Assembly: GCA_032622095.1 (NCBI GenBank)
Contig: CP136068.1
Span: 6,239,314 to 6,303,313, forward strand
Length of the DNA: 64,000 nucleotides
DNA from: Siphonodentalium dalli
Lineage: Eukaryota > Mollusca > Scaphopoda > Gadilida > Siphonodentaliidae
Direction: 5' to 3'
Shown: positions 24,101 through 31,882 of the stretch, in pieces
How the letters are laid out: each line of letters starts with the position of its first letter
How positions within the stretch are numbered: the stretch's first letter is position 1
The notes under the pieces: model-generated
What the model saw: only the letters and a program-made list of their open reading frames with translations
Told to the model about the DNA's origin: nothing
Databases searched by the model: none
Program-made: the position numbers and the translations under genes

Positions 24101-27100
24101 TATTTATGATGTGAATATCGTTTGTTGCAATTATGCCCAGATGCACATTTTGCACATATAGCTGTCAAGAAATGCAAGACATTATCAACATAAAATTCTT
24201 CTCTAGAATTCCAGATATAATTACCTTACCCGTATTTAAATTCGCGCAGTACTATTTTTCGACCAGTTATGAATTCGCGCACTTTAAATTCGTGCACCTA
24301 GCTGCACGAATTCAAAACTGAAACAAATATTTTCGTAATATTTATGTGATATTTTCGTACATCTTGGAGCTTCTGACAGTTTCGGTTCATAGTCATTGCT
24401 GGATATAGTTTGTGCTGTGTATATTAAACACCGTCGCGGTCGATTTACATCGTGTAGACAATAAACTAGTAACTACATACATCATAATAGGGTGGTGATC
24501 TGGAATATTAGTATTTCTTATACAAGTATTTCAACAATGTCTATGTGTTGTCGCTTGGCATTATGCGCAATGGTCTTGATAGTGGTTGGCCGAATGTAAA
24601 TATATGCGTACATGTATAGGCGTAATTTTATATTCAACCGTTCATAATGTATGTAAACTCAGCAACAAAGCCCTCTTGTATCTCCTACGGACTGTGCTTT
24701 AGATTAAACTTGGGAGTCGTACTATTTTTCGCTCAGTTTTAAATAGTACTGCACGAATTTAAATAGTACTGCACGAATTTAAATACGAGTAAGGTACTTA
24801 TTTCACACGTCTTTGCCTGCTCTGTATATGAAGCATCTGAAATGGTATTGAAATGATAACCAACATTGGGTTTTAATACATTCTGGTGCCTGAACTATTT
24901 TGTTTTTATTTTCGCGTTTGAATCTGCATGTGCTAATTAACTGCAAGGCTAATTAAGACTTTTGCGGAACAAGTGACCCACCAAATAGTTTATTATATTA
25001 CTTGCTCCATAATACAAGGAAGCGTGATATTAACTTAATTGGTTAATTTGATAAGCTAATATCGTACTCCAGAATAGACCCATAAAGACACAATAGATAC
25101 GAAAATTTCAGTGCAATGAAGAGGAAGTAATCACATACTATTTGAAATAATTATTGTATGACCATATGGTCATGATCCTGGTCGTCAACGTACGGCCACA
25201 AAAGCCCACTTTTGCAAGGTTTGGCTGCACCGTCAAATAGGTTTAAACTAATGTTAAACGCGGAGGTTTAAACATGCGATGACGAATCCGGCCCATGCGT
25301 CGTACTATTGTTCTCCTAGTTTCAAATAGTACTGCGTGAATTTAAATACGGGTAAGGTAATCAGTTCAACTGATTCAACCAATGCTATTTTGTTTTCAGT
25401 TGACGGGGGCTACAGTAGATGGGTTGACTGGCAGGAGTGTCCAGGTATGTCCTGCGATGGTGAATCTTCATCTAGGCGGCGTTTTTGCATCGACCCCCTC
25501 CCATCGGGTGGAGGCATGCCATGCCCTAACGGACAAATGGAGGAACAGATGACTCCATGCCCGAGACATTCAGAATGTACAGTAGGTGAGTCACATACCA
25601 TCGTCCGTGGAACAGTTTAGTAACCCCAGCATTTCAGTATGCAACTTAATAAATGCTATTTTATAAATAAGTTAAAGCTTAAAGCTATGAATATAGTAGC
25701 AGTCTTTTCCAACAGCTTTCAGTCAGAGCTTTCGGTCGCTGGCCTTCTTCGGTATTGATATAATTTCAGAACAAATGACATTGACGACCATAGTCGTTAT
25801 TCGTTTGGAAAATGAAATCAATTGCATCGAAGGCCCCCTTTAGCTTTACGTTTCATTTCAGCTATTGATGGTGGTTACTCCAATTGGACGGTGGTTAGAC
25901 AGGATGTGGTGACATGTGGAACAGCAATAAGCTTTTTCTACAGATTATGCAATAACCCGGTTCCTTCTGGTGGTGGAACAATGTGTGACGGAGGTCCAGT
26001 AGAGGAAAGACACGAGCGCGTTGAAAACGAGCCGTGCCCGACGAATACGACGAGCCAATGTGAGTCCACTCAGTTAGTACCATGAGGCACCACAAAGCCA
26101 TATCTGTGTTTTATTTTCTTCAACTAGCAACGCACCAGTTATGACCTCTGCTCAAAATCGTGCAAGCCATTGTTCCCCAGAAGCAGTAGACATTGATAAA
26201 CAGTCAGATCTTATTATCCTTTTACTTTTTTACTTGTTTTCAACGTAAACTTGGTGGAAGTTCTTGAATATGGTGATTGAAAGTATTTTCCATGTTTCTT
26301 TTGCCTGCTAAGCTTAACATTTGGCCTGCTAAGCTTAACATTTTGACTGGCGAGCTTAACATTTTGTATGGTGAGCTTAACATTCGGCCTGGTAAGCTTA
26401 ACATCTTGCCTGCTAAGCTTAACATTTGGCCTGGTAAGCTAACAGTTTGTCTGGTAAGCTTAACATTTTGTCTGGCAAACTTAACATTTTGTCTGGTGAG
26501 CTTAACATATTGCCTGCTAAGCTTAACATTTGGCCTGGTAAGCTTAACATCTTGCCTGCTAAGCTTAATATTTGTCCTGGTAAGCTTAACAGTTTGTCTG
26601 GTAAGCTTAACATTTTGTCTGGCAAACTTAACATTTTGTCTGGTGATCTTAACATTTTGTCTGGTAAGCTTAACAGTTTGTCTGGTAAGCTTAACATTTT
26701 GTCTGGTGAGTTTAACATTTTGTCTGGTAAGCTTAACATTTTGTCTGGTAAACTTAACATTTTGTCTGGTAAACTTAACATTTTGTCTGGTAAACTTAAC
26801 ATGCTGTCTGGTAAACTTAACATTTTGTCTGGTAAACTTAACATTTTGTCTGGTGCGCTTAACATTTTGTCTGGTGAGCTTAACATTTTGTCTGGAAACA
26901 TAGCTTTGAGGCTGGAACGCTCTGCGTGCGTCCTTAACCGTGGCAAACCTTTAAATATAATGTCAACTTATGTATACATATGGCAGATAACTACGACACC
27001 ATATAAATTAAATAATTTAGTATTATTGCGATATTCGTTTGAGTGATGGCGTTTTAAATAAGCAAATAACCGTGGTGATGCAATTTTTCATTTAAAAGTA

Positions 27101-30100
27101 CATTTTATCGGCTCCAAATGGTAGGAACATCCAAATTAGCCAACACTTTTCCTACCAAGTGAAGATATGGTATGACTTAAACATTTTAAAACATCAAACT
27201 TTTTCACAAGTTAGGATTGACCCACATATGTCGCTTAACCAACATTGCGAATTAATTTAAACAGTCACTGGTGGGTATAATTCATTGTCAATTTGACCAT
27301 AGCTACCTTTGATTTCGGTATGTTTAACTATCGTTTCCTGAACATATATATTTCTTCCTGTTCTACCGCTAGTAGGGGTATCTCGCAAACCGGAGTTATT
27401 TTATGCCTGGTGATTTACATTTATGGTAATATCCATAAATGTACATCACTAGGTGGTAAAATAGCTCTGTTGTGAGCACGATCTTTGTGTGTGCTATTTT
27501 CCATAATATTAAATTGGGCAGACTAAGAGGCCGCGCTCTATTAATGTATATGTTCTGCGTACCTTAATATCGCAAAATCCCACAGATACAGGGGTGAAAT
27601 GATAACCTTCTCTTATATAGTCTACACATGGAATTGCAAATCTCTCGAATTAATCTCATTTACAGTACCTGAGTATTCAGAATGGATGGCTTGGAATCTG
27701 TGCAATGGCACTGTGGGAGATTCTACCAAAACCAGACAGCGCTATTGCATACAGCCGCCCAACTGTTCGAACGGAACACTCATAGAGGAAACAGAGGAGT
27801 GTCAATTTGGTAAGTACTGGAATAGTAGAGAAATGTCCGACCTCTCATTTGTCACCTTGTTGAATGGTAAGCTGAACATTACATTTCTACTGCAATATTA
27901 GAGAATTGTCCGACCTCGTATTTATCACATTTTCAAATGATAAGCTGAACAGTACATTTCTGCTAGAATATTCGAGAAATATCCGACCTCACATTTGTCA
28001 CCTTGTTAAATGGTAAGCTGAACATTACATTTGTACTGGATTATATGAGAAATGTTGGACCACATAGTTGTCAATCAGCTTATGGTGTAATCTCCGAAAC
28101 ATGATATGGTAAAGTTCGAAGACAAACTATGAAGATGAAACTATATATCCTTCCCGCGTTCACTTGTATATCATTAATGCGATGAGTGTGCATGCCCAGT
28201 GAGGTTGTGGCTTACCATACCTCCGTTCCTAGATGGCACGATTCCAGATAAGCCATACGCCATCAGAGACGATGGGAAAATTACTACCATCACCACTGTC
28301 ATGTGTTTAATGTGGCGAAAGTCTGCACCGCTCGCGTTCGCTAATCCCACAGTTATCCAGGTTCAGTTGATCATGACAATTACTGACCTAACACGCATAC
28401 GGAAGGATATCAGTCGCGTTAGAGGTATGAAGAGAACACAGTGTGTGTATAACGAGAGATATGGTTTATTGCCTCCTCGTGGGAGCGTCATGAATGTACA
28501 TACTTTGTATACATGTTTACATATATGCATTTATAACATTTTGCAATAATTTAATAAAATTAACTGTCACACTCGTGTGGTCGGCTGAGATCGTAATATG
28601 TCTATGGTTAGGCACAACAGATTAAGAACAGGCATATTGTTTTGTTGAGTTGATCGTATGTTTGAGAGCTGTTAGAACTCGGAACTACAGTTTCTGATTC
28701 CAGATTCATCAAGTATTTACGTGTCTGGACGAGATGAATGTAACATGGCCATGTTTCCAAAGAATATTTATCTTGTCCTGATAAAGTTGAACATGAAAAC
28801 GTATGTGGAGAATGTGTCGATGAGTACATCTCTACAATGGCCGATAACATCCAAATGAGCCGGAAAGTCACTTCCTAGCAGAATGGAGTACAAAGCGGCA
28901 CATGACAGGTTGGAGAGGTATAAGTACACCTGGATGCCATGACCATCTAAGACCTTCTCCCAAAAACTGTTTATCAATGCTATAATGAGAAGAGAAGTGC
29001 AATTAATCATCAAGAGGTGAAGTTCGTTGTTGAACACGGAGAAAAACTGTTGACACGTGAGGTTATTATCGTATGTAGTCATGTGTGTGTCTAGAATAAT
29101 GTCCTGTTGGATTGGTCCAGTTGATAATTTTCAGAGCAACCCACTCTTTGCATTCAACGTCGACGGACCAAACGTGAGGTTCCAGAACGTTTCTCGCGTG
29201 GACCAACTCACGCACATTATTGCCGATGTGACGTCACTCACCTGATATACACACGTTAATTGTTGCCGATGTGACGTCACCGACGTGATATACACACGCT
29301 CATTATTGTCGAGGTGACGTCACTCACGTGATATATGCACGCTCATTATTGCCGATGTGACGTTGCTCACGTTATATACACACGCTAATTATTGCCGATG
29401 TGACGTCTTTCACGTGATATATGCGCATTGTTGCCGACGTGAAGTCACTCACGATCATTATTTCCGACGTATAAACTGGACATGTGAATGGTGGTGTACG
29501 GAATGTCGTTCGGTTACAAATACAATTTCCAACATTAGCATCACATATCAAAGGCAAGTTAGTAATCAATCCATGTGTTGGTACAATTATGTTGCCGCAC
29601 ACATACACATGTCCCCTAATGCGATAACACTTACCATAATTATATACAAGGCATAACATCACGCAGTGTCGTCGAACTAGGGAACCTGTGCCTGCGTACT
29701 TATGTTCTTACATGTATGTGTTTCATACAGGCACTTGCTTTTGTCGAGATCGCTTTGTTTAGCGATACAGCGCAACAATTACAACTTGAGAAATAGCCCC
29801 TAGCGCAGCGACCAAACACCAGCCGCTGCCGAGTATATCCGTACACTCGGTTGAACAAGTTGAAATCAAATTGGGGTCAAAGACAAAATAAATATTGTTC
29901 ACGTGTATTACAGTAAACAATTAAGGAATCACTAGTGGCTATGATCACATCAACGATGACTGATCCCTACCGTGTCTTTTCCACAAATTCGAGATGTTGG
30001 TAATTCGAGAACTGCGGCTAAGTCATAACTTATTTTTCAACATTTTTGGTGTTATAATTTCTACATCATAGCATATATTTAACGACAAAGTTGTTCCTTA

Positions 30101-30702
30101 ATTTGAAATATGCTACCGTTTGGAACCGAAAAAAAAATGTTTTTAATGGACAAGAAGTTAAGTAAATTTGGTAGGGGTGTGCACTGCCAGTTACCCGGTG
30201 CTGTACATGCCAATCACATGTAGAACTAACGGAACTCAGGGAGGGTGTGTACTGCTATGAACTCTATAATTATGGCCTGCGTACATCCTAAAATTACCAA
30301 TATCCCGCGTCCAGATTCGGGGGTGATTTGATCACCTTCTCAGACAGTTTACATGTGTCATTGCCGCACACACATCACTCGTATGGAATTATTTTTGCAG
30401 TACCTGATTATGCAGAATGGATGCCTTGGACCCCGTGCAATGGCACACAAACCAGACAACGATATTGCATACAGCTGCCCTGCCCGGACGGAGATATGAT
30501 AGATGAAACAGAGAGTTGTACAATACGTAAGTACAACATTAGTAAATACTGCGATAGTAAACAAGTGTCCACGTCATGAGAGCGGTTTGGCAATATCACA
30601 AATATATAGAAAAATATATAGAACAATCTGATATACTGATACAAGTATCGAGCAAATTAATAAGTACTAATTCCGAAGAGGTTTTTTTCAGAGCGTCCAT
30701 GA
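12149..30702 (+). CDS. Secreted TSP1-repeat protein, gene copy A (8 exons)
   Basis: Join of exons 12149-12176, 19554-19643, 23076-23240, 25400-25585, 25862-26059, 27666-27809, 30401-30526 and 30692-30702. The total is 948 nt, or 315 residues plus stop. All seven introns are phase 1, the usual arrangement for shuffled extracellular modules. Residues 1-19 look like a signal peptide (h-region IFVSALCAMLM, cleavage probably after Ala-Asp-Ala). Residues 20-39 are His-rich. Residues 40-312 are five TSP1-like modules, three with WxxW (a C-mannosylation motif in this family) and several NxS/T sites. A secreted, matrix or adhesion role is inferred from the family; the ligand is unknown. No transmembrane segment is seen. 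Additional internal exons cannot be excluded, since any phase 1-1 exon would also fit. Confidence 0.7.
12655..14530 (+). repeat. 31/32-bp minisatellite in intron 1, copy A
   Basis: Alternating 31- and 32-bp units have the core CCCCTCTTATAAAGA-CGTTCATGC and CCCCTCTTATAGAGAGCGTGG, giving a 63-bp higher-order dimer over much of the array and increasing decay after about 14030. Copy B keeps only about 0.8 kb of this array. The long open frame at 12635-13273 exists because 63 is a multiple of three. It is not supported as a gene. Confidence 0.95.
14631..15236 (+). repeat. Tandem duplication, about 289-bp unit, two copies
   Basis: The block starting TGCCTCT..TCTCGTA and ending CCAAGGCACTCACGG is present at 14631-14914 and again at 14920-15234. 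The second unit has about 25 extra bases including GGTAGTGTCGATGCCCACCA. Copy B has a single unit (44197-44511), and that unit carries the 25-bp form. Confidence 0.9.
15490..15648. mobile_element. Near-perfect 159-bp hairpin element, copy A
   Basis: The arm starting GGATAACAGTGTGGTG and running through GATTTCGGAAAGGTACATGG pairs almost perfectly with its complement ending CCACACTGTTATCC. The arms are about 65 nt, with a GC-rich loop GCGACGGCGGAGCCGGA. Copy B has the same hairpin at 44818-44980, with its inner stem completed (TTAATGGGC/GCCCATTAA) but one outer mismatch. A diverged half-copy lies at about 16059-16131. I see no clear target duplication. Confidence 0.8.
15967..17466. other. 1.5-kb segment present only in copy A
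   Basis: Copy B passes directly from GAAATTGTTT to CGAAAAATAAATTGC, skipping this segment. No terminal inverted repeats or target duplication are visible at its ends, so a deletion from B is more likely than an insertion into A. No gene is recognised inside; the minus-strand open frames at 16702-16932 and 16999-17181 have no domain. Confidence 0.7.
17533..18156. mobile_element. Large foldback element with about 300-bp imperfect arms, copy A
   Basis: The ends CCTGATACCCCC (17533) and GGGGGTGTCAGG (ending 18156) are inverted complements with one mismatch. Inward pairing continues in long stretches: AGGACATTTTCCAACATA with its near-complement, AGGAAAATATGCAAATATTGG with CCAACATTTGCACATTTTCCT, and GTCAGGTATGAAATTTCCAA with an exact complement at about 17955. 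The centre (CCCCAACCTCCCC...GGGG) also pairs loosely. There is no transposase. In copy B (45381-45950) the right tip is deleted. Confidence 0.8.
18157..19017. other. Intron 1 sequence, no feature beyond poly-G
   Basis: Conserved with copy B except that A has about 70 bp near 18263-18330 (GGCCCGGCGTGCCC region) that B lacks. A G-rich run lies at about 18616-18638. No exon is seen. Confidence 0.5.
19018..19131. other. Copy-A-specific filler segment in intron 1
   Basis: Between shared flanks (...CTTAAAAG and GCATATCATAATTAAC...) copy A has 114 bp here, whereas copy B has an unrelated 1171 bp (46734-47904). Neither side shows terminal repeats. Confidence 0.7.
19554..19643 (+). CDS. TSP1 gene A exon 2 (signal peptide end, His-rich segment)
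   Basis: The acceptor is catcttttcacag before CT-ATG; the exon ends CAC-G/gtatat. It is 90 nt, phase 1 at both ends, and encodes residues 10-39: AMLMCSYADA completes the signal peptide and HRERGRSHSHAHSHAHSNRH follows. Alternating His is suggestive of metal binding, but that is speculation. The exon's 3' end and donor are the first unit of a 74-bp tandem array. In A the first donor reads gtatat, weaker than gtatgt in copy B. Confidence 0.55.
19605..20440 (+). repeat. 74-bp minisatellite duplicating the exon 2 donor, copy A
   Basis: Each unit holds the end of exon 2 (CACACAGTAACAGACACG), a donor-like GGTATGTATT or GGTATAT, and TCTCCACTACATGGCATAGCC. The first three units are exactly 74 bp apart (junctions at 19643, 19717, 19791). 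Later units are diverged and vary from about 60 to 80 bp. Because 74 is not a multiple of three, using a later donor would shift the frame. Confidence 0.9.
20441..21165. other. Intron 2 sequence, no exon recognised
   Basis: An open frame without ATG (about 20587-20807, + strand) is kept in both copies but differs at mainly residue-changing positions, so coding is not supported. Two near direct repeats (GGGAAATTTCCCTAAGCGGGA near 20585 and GGGGAAATTTTCCACTCGGCGGGA near 20829) flank it. Confidence 0.4.
21172..21237. repeat. Hairpin of the GCACTTCCATCG family, copy A
   Basis: TCGCACTTCCATCGC and GCGATGGAAGTGCGA are exact complements, extended by TCG-ATACAAT/ATTGTAT-CGA. Related half-sites recur at 21317-21354 (GTCGCACTTTCATCGTATCG) and 22479-22530 (TCGCACTTCTATCGTATTTG...GCAAGTGCGA), so this looks like a small foldback family within 1.4 kb. 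Confidence 0.7.
21800..22135. repeat. Trinucleotide (ATC/GTC/AAC) low-complexity tract, copy A
   Basis: Interrupted runs of CATCAT, CGTCGT and finally CAACAACAACAACAACAAC occur. The long Met/Thr/Val open frames on both strands here are by-products of the triplet repeat. Confidence 0.9.
22136..23075. other. Intron 2 downstream part, no gene seen
   Basis: Conserved with copy B and without exon-like features up to the exon 3 acceptor. It contains the half-site of the GCACTTC hairpin family at 22479-22530. Confidence 0.45.
23076..23240 (+). CDS. TSP1 gene A exon 3 (divergent TSP1 module)
   Basis: The acceptor is taatctctcttccag; the donor is CCCAG/gttaga. It is 165 nt, phase 1-1, encoding residues 40-94. 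The core DWSECVGGTPCTPGF..NDGIQEQRLDMCKQELC carries W-x2-C and four cysteines, fewer than the six of a full TSP1 module. It is the fastest-changing exon between copies: 9 nucleotide differences, 7 residue changes, including loss of the second cysteine in B. Confidence 0.75.
23362..23890 (+). repeat. 44-bp minisatellite in intron 3, copy A (about 12 units)
   Basis: CATTGCCAGTG recurs every 44 bp from about 23368 to 23851 within units of the form ACATTGCCAGTGTGCGGACA followed by CTGTTGGTACATCTGGTCAT. Copy B has only three units (52450-52590). Open frames within it on either strand are repeat artefacts. Confidence 0.95.
23891..25399. other. Intron 3 with three copies of a small AT/CG hairpin family
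   Basis: Sequences with the core CGTATTTAAATTCGCGCAGT (or its complement) and TACTATTTTTCG lie at about 24222-24320, 24715-24795 and 25300-25355, each next to a TTACC/GGTAA end. The first is roughly palindromic around CACGAATTC/GAATTCGCGC. No extra exon is seen. The same three copies occur in B, where the middle copy (53420-53505) is a cleaner hairpin. Confidence 0.6.
25400..25585 (+). CDS. TSP1 gene A exon 4 (canonical six-Cys TSP1 module)
   Basis: The acceptor is attttgttttcag; the donor is GTAG/gtgagt. It is 186 nt, phase 1-1, encoding residues 95-156. GGYSRWVDWQECPG..SC is followed by SSRRRFC, PSGGGMPC, EEQMTPC and SEC, giving WxxW, the Arg-rich strand and all six cysteines in TSP1 order. 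The copies differ here only at two synonymous sites, so this module looks conserved. Confidence 0.92.
25862..26059 (+). CDS. TSP1 gene A exon 5 (TSP1 module lacking first Cys)
   Basis: The acceptor is tttacgtttcatttcag; the donor is CAAT/gtgagt. It is 198 nt, phase 1-1, encoding residues 157-222. GGYSNWTVV..VVTCGT, FYRLC, PSGGGTMC and NEPC parallel exon 4, but the first Cys is absent and the last would lie at the splice junction (T plus TA gives Leu with exon 6). Copy B differs at five sites; two change residues near the end (Thr to Ala, Ser to Ile). Confidence 0.9.
26300..26897 (+). repeat. 21-bp minisatellite in intron 5, copy A
   Basis: About 28 units of TTAACATTTTGTCTGGTAAGC and variants are present. 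As the unit is 7 codons, several frames on both strands stay open (for example KLNILSG repeats); these are not genes. Many units contain TGGTAAGC, which resembles a 5' splice site. Confidence 0.95.
27397..27463. repeat. Hairpin in intron 5, copy A
   Basis: TATTTTA..CCT-GTGAT-TACATTTATGG pairs with CCATAAATGTACATCAC-AGG..TAAAATA around a 6-nt centre. The element is kept in copy B (56187-56254), where the centre has changed by a few bases. Confidence 0.65.
27666..27809 (+). CDS. TSP1 gene A exon 6 (short TSP1 module)
   Basis: The acceptor is taatctcatttacag; the donor is TTTG/gtaagt. It is 144 nt, phase 1-1, encoding residues 223-270. PEYSEWMAWNLCNGT, KTRQRYC, PPNCSNGT and EETEEC show WxxW, the Arg strand, four cysteines and three NxS/T sites. 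It is clearly a sister of exon 7. One difference from copy B changes Leu to Pro before the first Cys. Confidence 0.9.
27810..28075 (+). repeat. About 75-bp tandem repeat starting at the exon 6 donor, copy A
   Basis: Four diverged units carry AGAGAAATGTCCGACCTC and TCACCTTGTTGAATGGTAAG, at roughly 27816, 27890, 27966 and 28036. The first overlaps the donor gtaagtactgg, and later units have TGGTAAGCTGAACATTAC. Copy B has lost part of one unit. Confidence 0.75.
28780..29082 (-). pseudogene. Possible 7TM-receptor-like fragment (low confidence)
   Basis: The minus-strand frame has three hydrophobic blocks separated by short polar links: HLLMINCTSLLIIALINSFW, then VYLYLSNLSCAALYSILLGS, then a Cys-led block HCRDVLIDTFSTYVFMFNF followed by IRT. 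Spacing and the NLS and Cys/Arg positions are reminiscent of TM1-TM3 of class A receptors. In copy B the frame survives a 3-nt indel, but three of five substitutions change residues. No start, splice site or continuation was found. It could be a relic or chance. Confidence 0.2.
29205..29465 (+). repeat. 43-bp minisatellite with CRE (TGACGTCA) palindromes, copy A
   Basis: Six units of ATTATTGCCGATGTGACGTC..CTCACGTGATATA are present. TGACGTCA is perfect at 29229, 29272 and 29315. Variants are at 29358 (TGACGTTG), 29401 (TGACGTCT) and 29440 (TGAAGTCA). The first five are exactly 43 bp apart. Several units also have CACGTG (E-box). TGACGTCA is the CREB/ATF consensus; binding here is inference. 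Confidence 0.9.
29466..30400. other. Intron 6 downstream part, no exon recognised
   Basis: Conserved with copy B with few differences. No TSP1-like or other coding block is seen before the exon 7 acceptor. Confidence 0.45.
30401..30526 (+). CDS. TSP1 gene A exon 7 (short TSP1 module)
   Basis: The acceptor is ggaattatttttgcag; the donor is ATAC/gtaagt. It is 126 nt, phase 1-1, encoding residues 271-312. PDYAEWMPWTPCNGTQTRQR, YCIQLPC and DETESC are a paralogue of exon 6, presumably by exon duplication, with WxxW and four cysteines. Copy B differs at two sites, one changing Thr to Ser. Confidence 0.9.
30692..30702 (+). CDS. TSP1 gene A exon 8 (terminal coding bases and stop)
   Basis: A perfect branch-point-like TACTAAT and gtttttttcag precede AG-CGT-CCA-TGA. 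Joined to the last base of exon 7 this reads Gln-Arg-Pro-stop. It follows a 165-bp intron of identical length in both copies. I found no AATAAA close downstream, so the 3' end is open. Confidence 0.5.
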
Positions 30703-31301
30703 TTATTATTCACTAATATGCCTTCTATACATTGAATACTAACATTGCTGATGCACATTGGTTTATTTTTACTATTGTACCACTGACATTTACTAGAAAT
30801 ATTGAAATGTTTTCTCACAAATTTGACATCAAGTTCGCCAAAACTTCACTGTTCATGTTTGGAACTATAGTATCTATCAAAGGTGTTTATTGGTTGATTT
30901 GTCTTAAATATCTCACACCGATGCGTGTTTAGGCAAAATACTCAAAATGGATTGCAAAATGGCAACTACATTTGGTAAAATATTTATTTTGCACACGACA
31001 ACTAATTGTGTTCTATTCTTGTTGTCCCAGTACCTTATTTAGCCATGACAACAAATTATTTTAAAGGAGGCAAAACGGAATTTTGCTGAATACTTCTTTT
31101 GGGATTCCGGTCATGTTTTTGAAAGGAAGCGGGCAGAATTTTAAATCGGAACTGAGATGGTCCATAATATGTGGTTATTCTATCCCGTCTATATCCGTAC
31201 ACCCCACACCTGACCCTATATCCACGAGTCACCATTGAGGCACACCAGGTATGCTCCGACCTAAACCCCATCAATGACCATATAGTCACCCCCTGTTTAC
31301 A
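30703..31301. other. 3' flank / possible 3' UTR of TSP1 gene A
   Basis: Near-identical to copy B (59430-60030) up to CCCCCTGTTTACATGT, where copy A jumps to the truncated CA/TA repeat. The open frame at 30732-30932 is shared but has no domain and starts within the presumed UTR. Confidence 0.4.
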
Positions 31302-31341
31302 TGTCGGCCGTTTTCGAGTTCATCGCGAACACACACACAGA

Positions 31342-31374
<33 letters not shown>

Positions 31375-31385
31375 TCTTCCAAAAG

Positions 31386-31430
<45 letters not shown>

Positions 31431-31549
31431 ATGTGTGTATATGTGTGGGTACTTCATGGAATCGAAAACGCGTGTACAGATTGAGCTCAAATTTCGTATG
31501 TAAGTGTAAAATTCCATGGACACCGTCGTGGTCGCGTTTTGGAGAAGCT
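31302..31549 (+). mobile_element. Truncated 3' end of CA/TA-tailed interspersed repeat
   Basis: GGCCGTTTTCGAGT..CATCGC, (CA)n at about 31327-31372, CTTCCAAAAGATAT, (TA)n at about 31389-31426, then GGTACTTCATGGAATCGAAA and the following 100 bp match 62488-62762 in copy B. The upstream part of the element (61806-62487 in B) is missing in A. Confidence 0.8.
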
Positions 31550-31882
31550 TGGAGAACCCCTTCTCCCTTCCCAATCATCAAAATCACCGCGATCGGCACT
31601 ACGGGGTTAATTGATATTCGCTCACGATCCAAGAGGAGTAACTCTATATGTTTGTATATCTGTATATGTATAGTTTTATATCCATATTCACTTCAAACTG
31701 CTAAACCCGTTGAGCCAAAACTTGCTAATACCTCGCAAAATATAGAATTTACATTTTCTGATGTATACATTTTTTTTTTACTCCTGAAAATCTTAGTCTA
31801 TTTCCGAAACATTCAGATTTTAAAGTCTAAACTTACACACCTCAATTCCTGCTAACTGACGCAGCTATATGGCTGCTGAAAT
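31550..31882. other. AT-rich DNA after the duplication edge
   Basis: Unrelated to the sequence following copy B. No gene is seen. Confidence 0.5.

Larger units (their letters stand above)
10216..31549 (+). repeat. Segmental duplication, copy A (21.3 kb)
   Basis: From CATATTCATTGATTG at 10216 to GTTTTGGAGAAGCT at 31549 the sequence is colinear and nearly identical with 37915-62762. Compared with copy B, A lacks the 2.9-kb transposon, has a longer 31-bp minisatellite, an extra 289-bp tandem unit (14631-15236), 1.5 kb at 15967-17466 absent from B, a different segment at 19018-19131, and a deletion equivalent to B 60031-62487. The left edge falls inside a LINE, so A holds only that LINE's 3' part. 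Confidence 0.93.

Noticed and set aside
26277-27046. Long overlapping open frames on both strands (KLNILSG, CLVSLTF and DKMLSLP repeats)
   Set aside because: Artefact of a 21-bp repeat without stop codons in several frames.
28199-28549. 116-codon frame preceded by an acceptor-like CCTAG
   Set aside because: Copy B has a 10-nt deletion that breaks the frame, and there is no TSP1 or other signature.
31171-31855. Frames through the CA/TA tracts
   Set aside because: Simple-sequence artefacts crossing a duplication edge.
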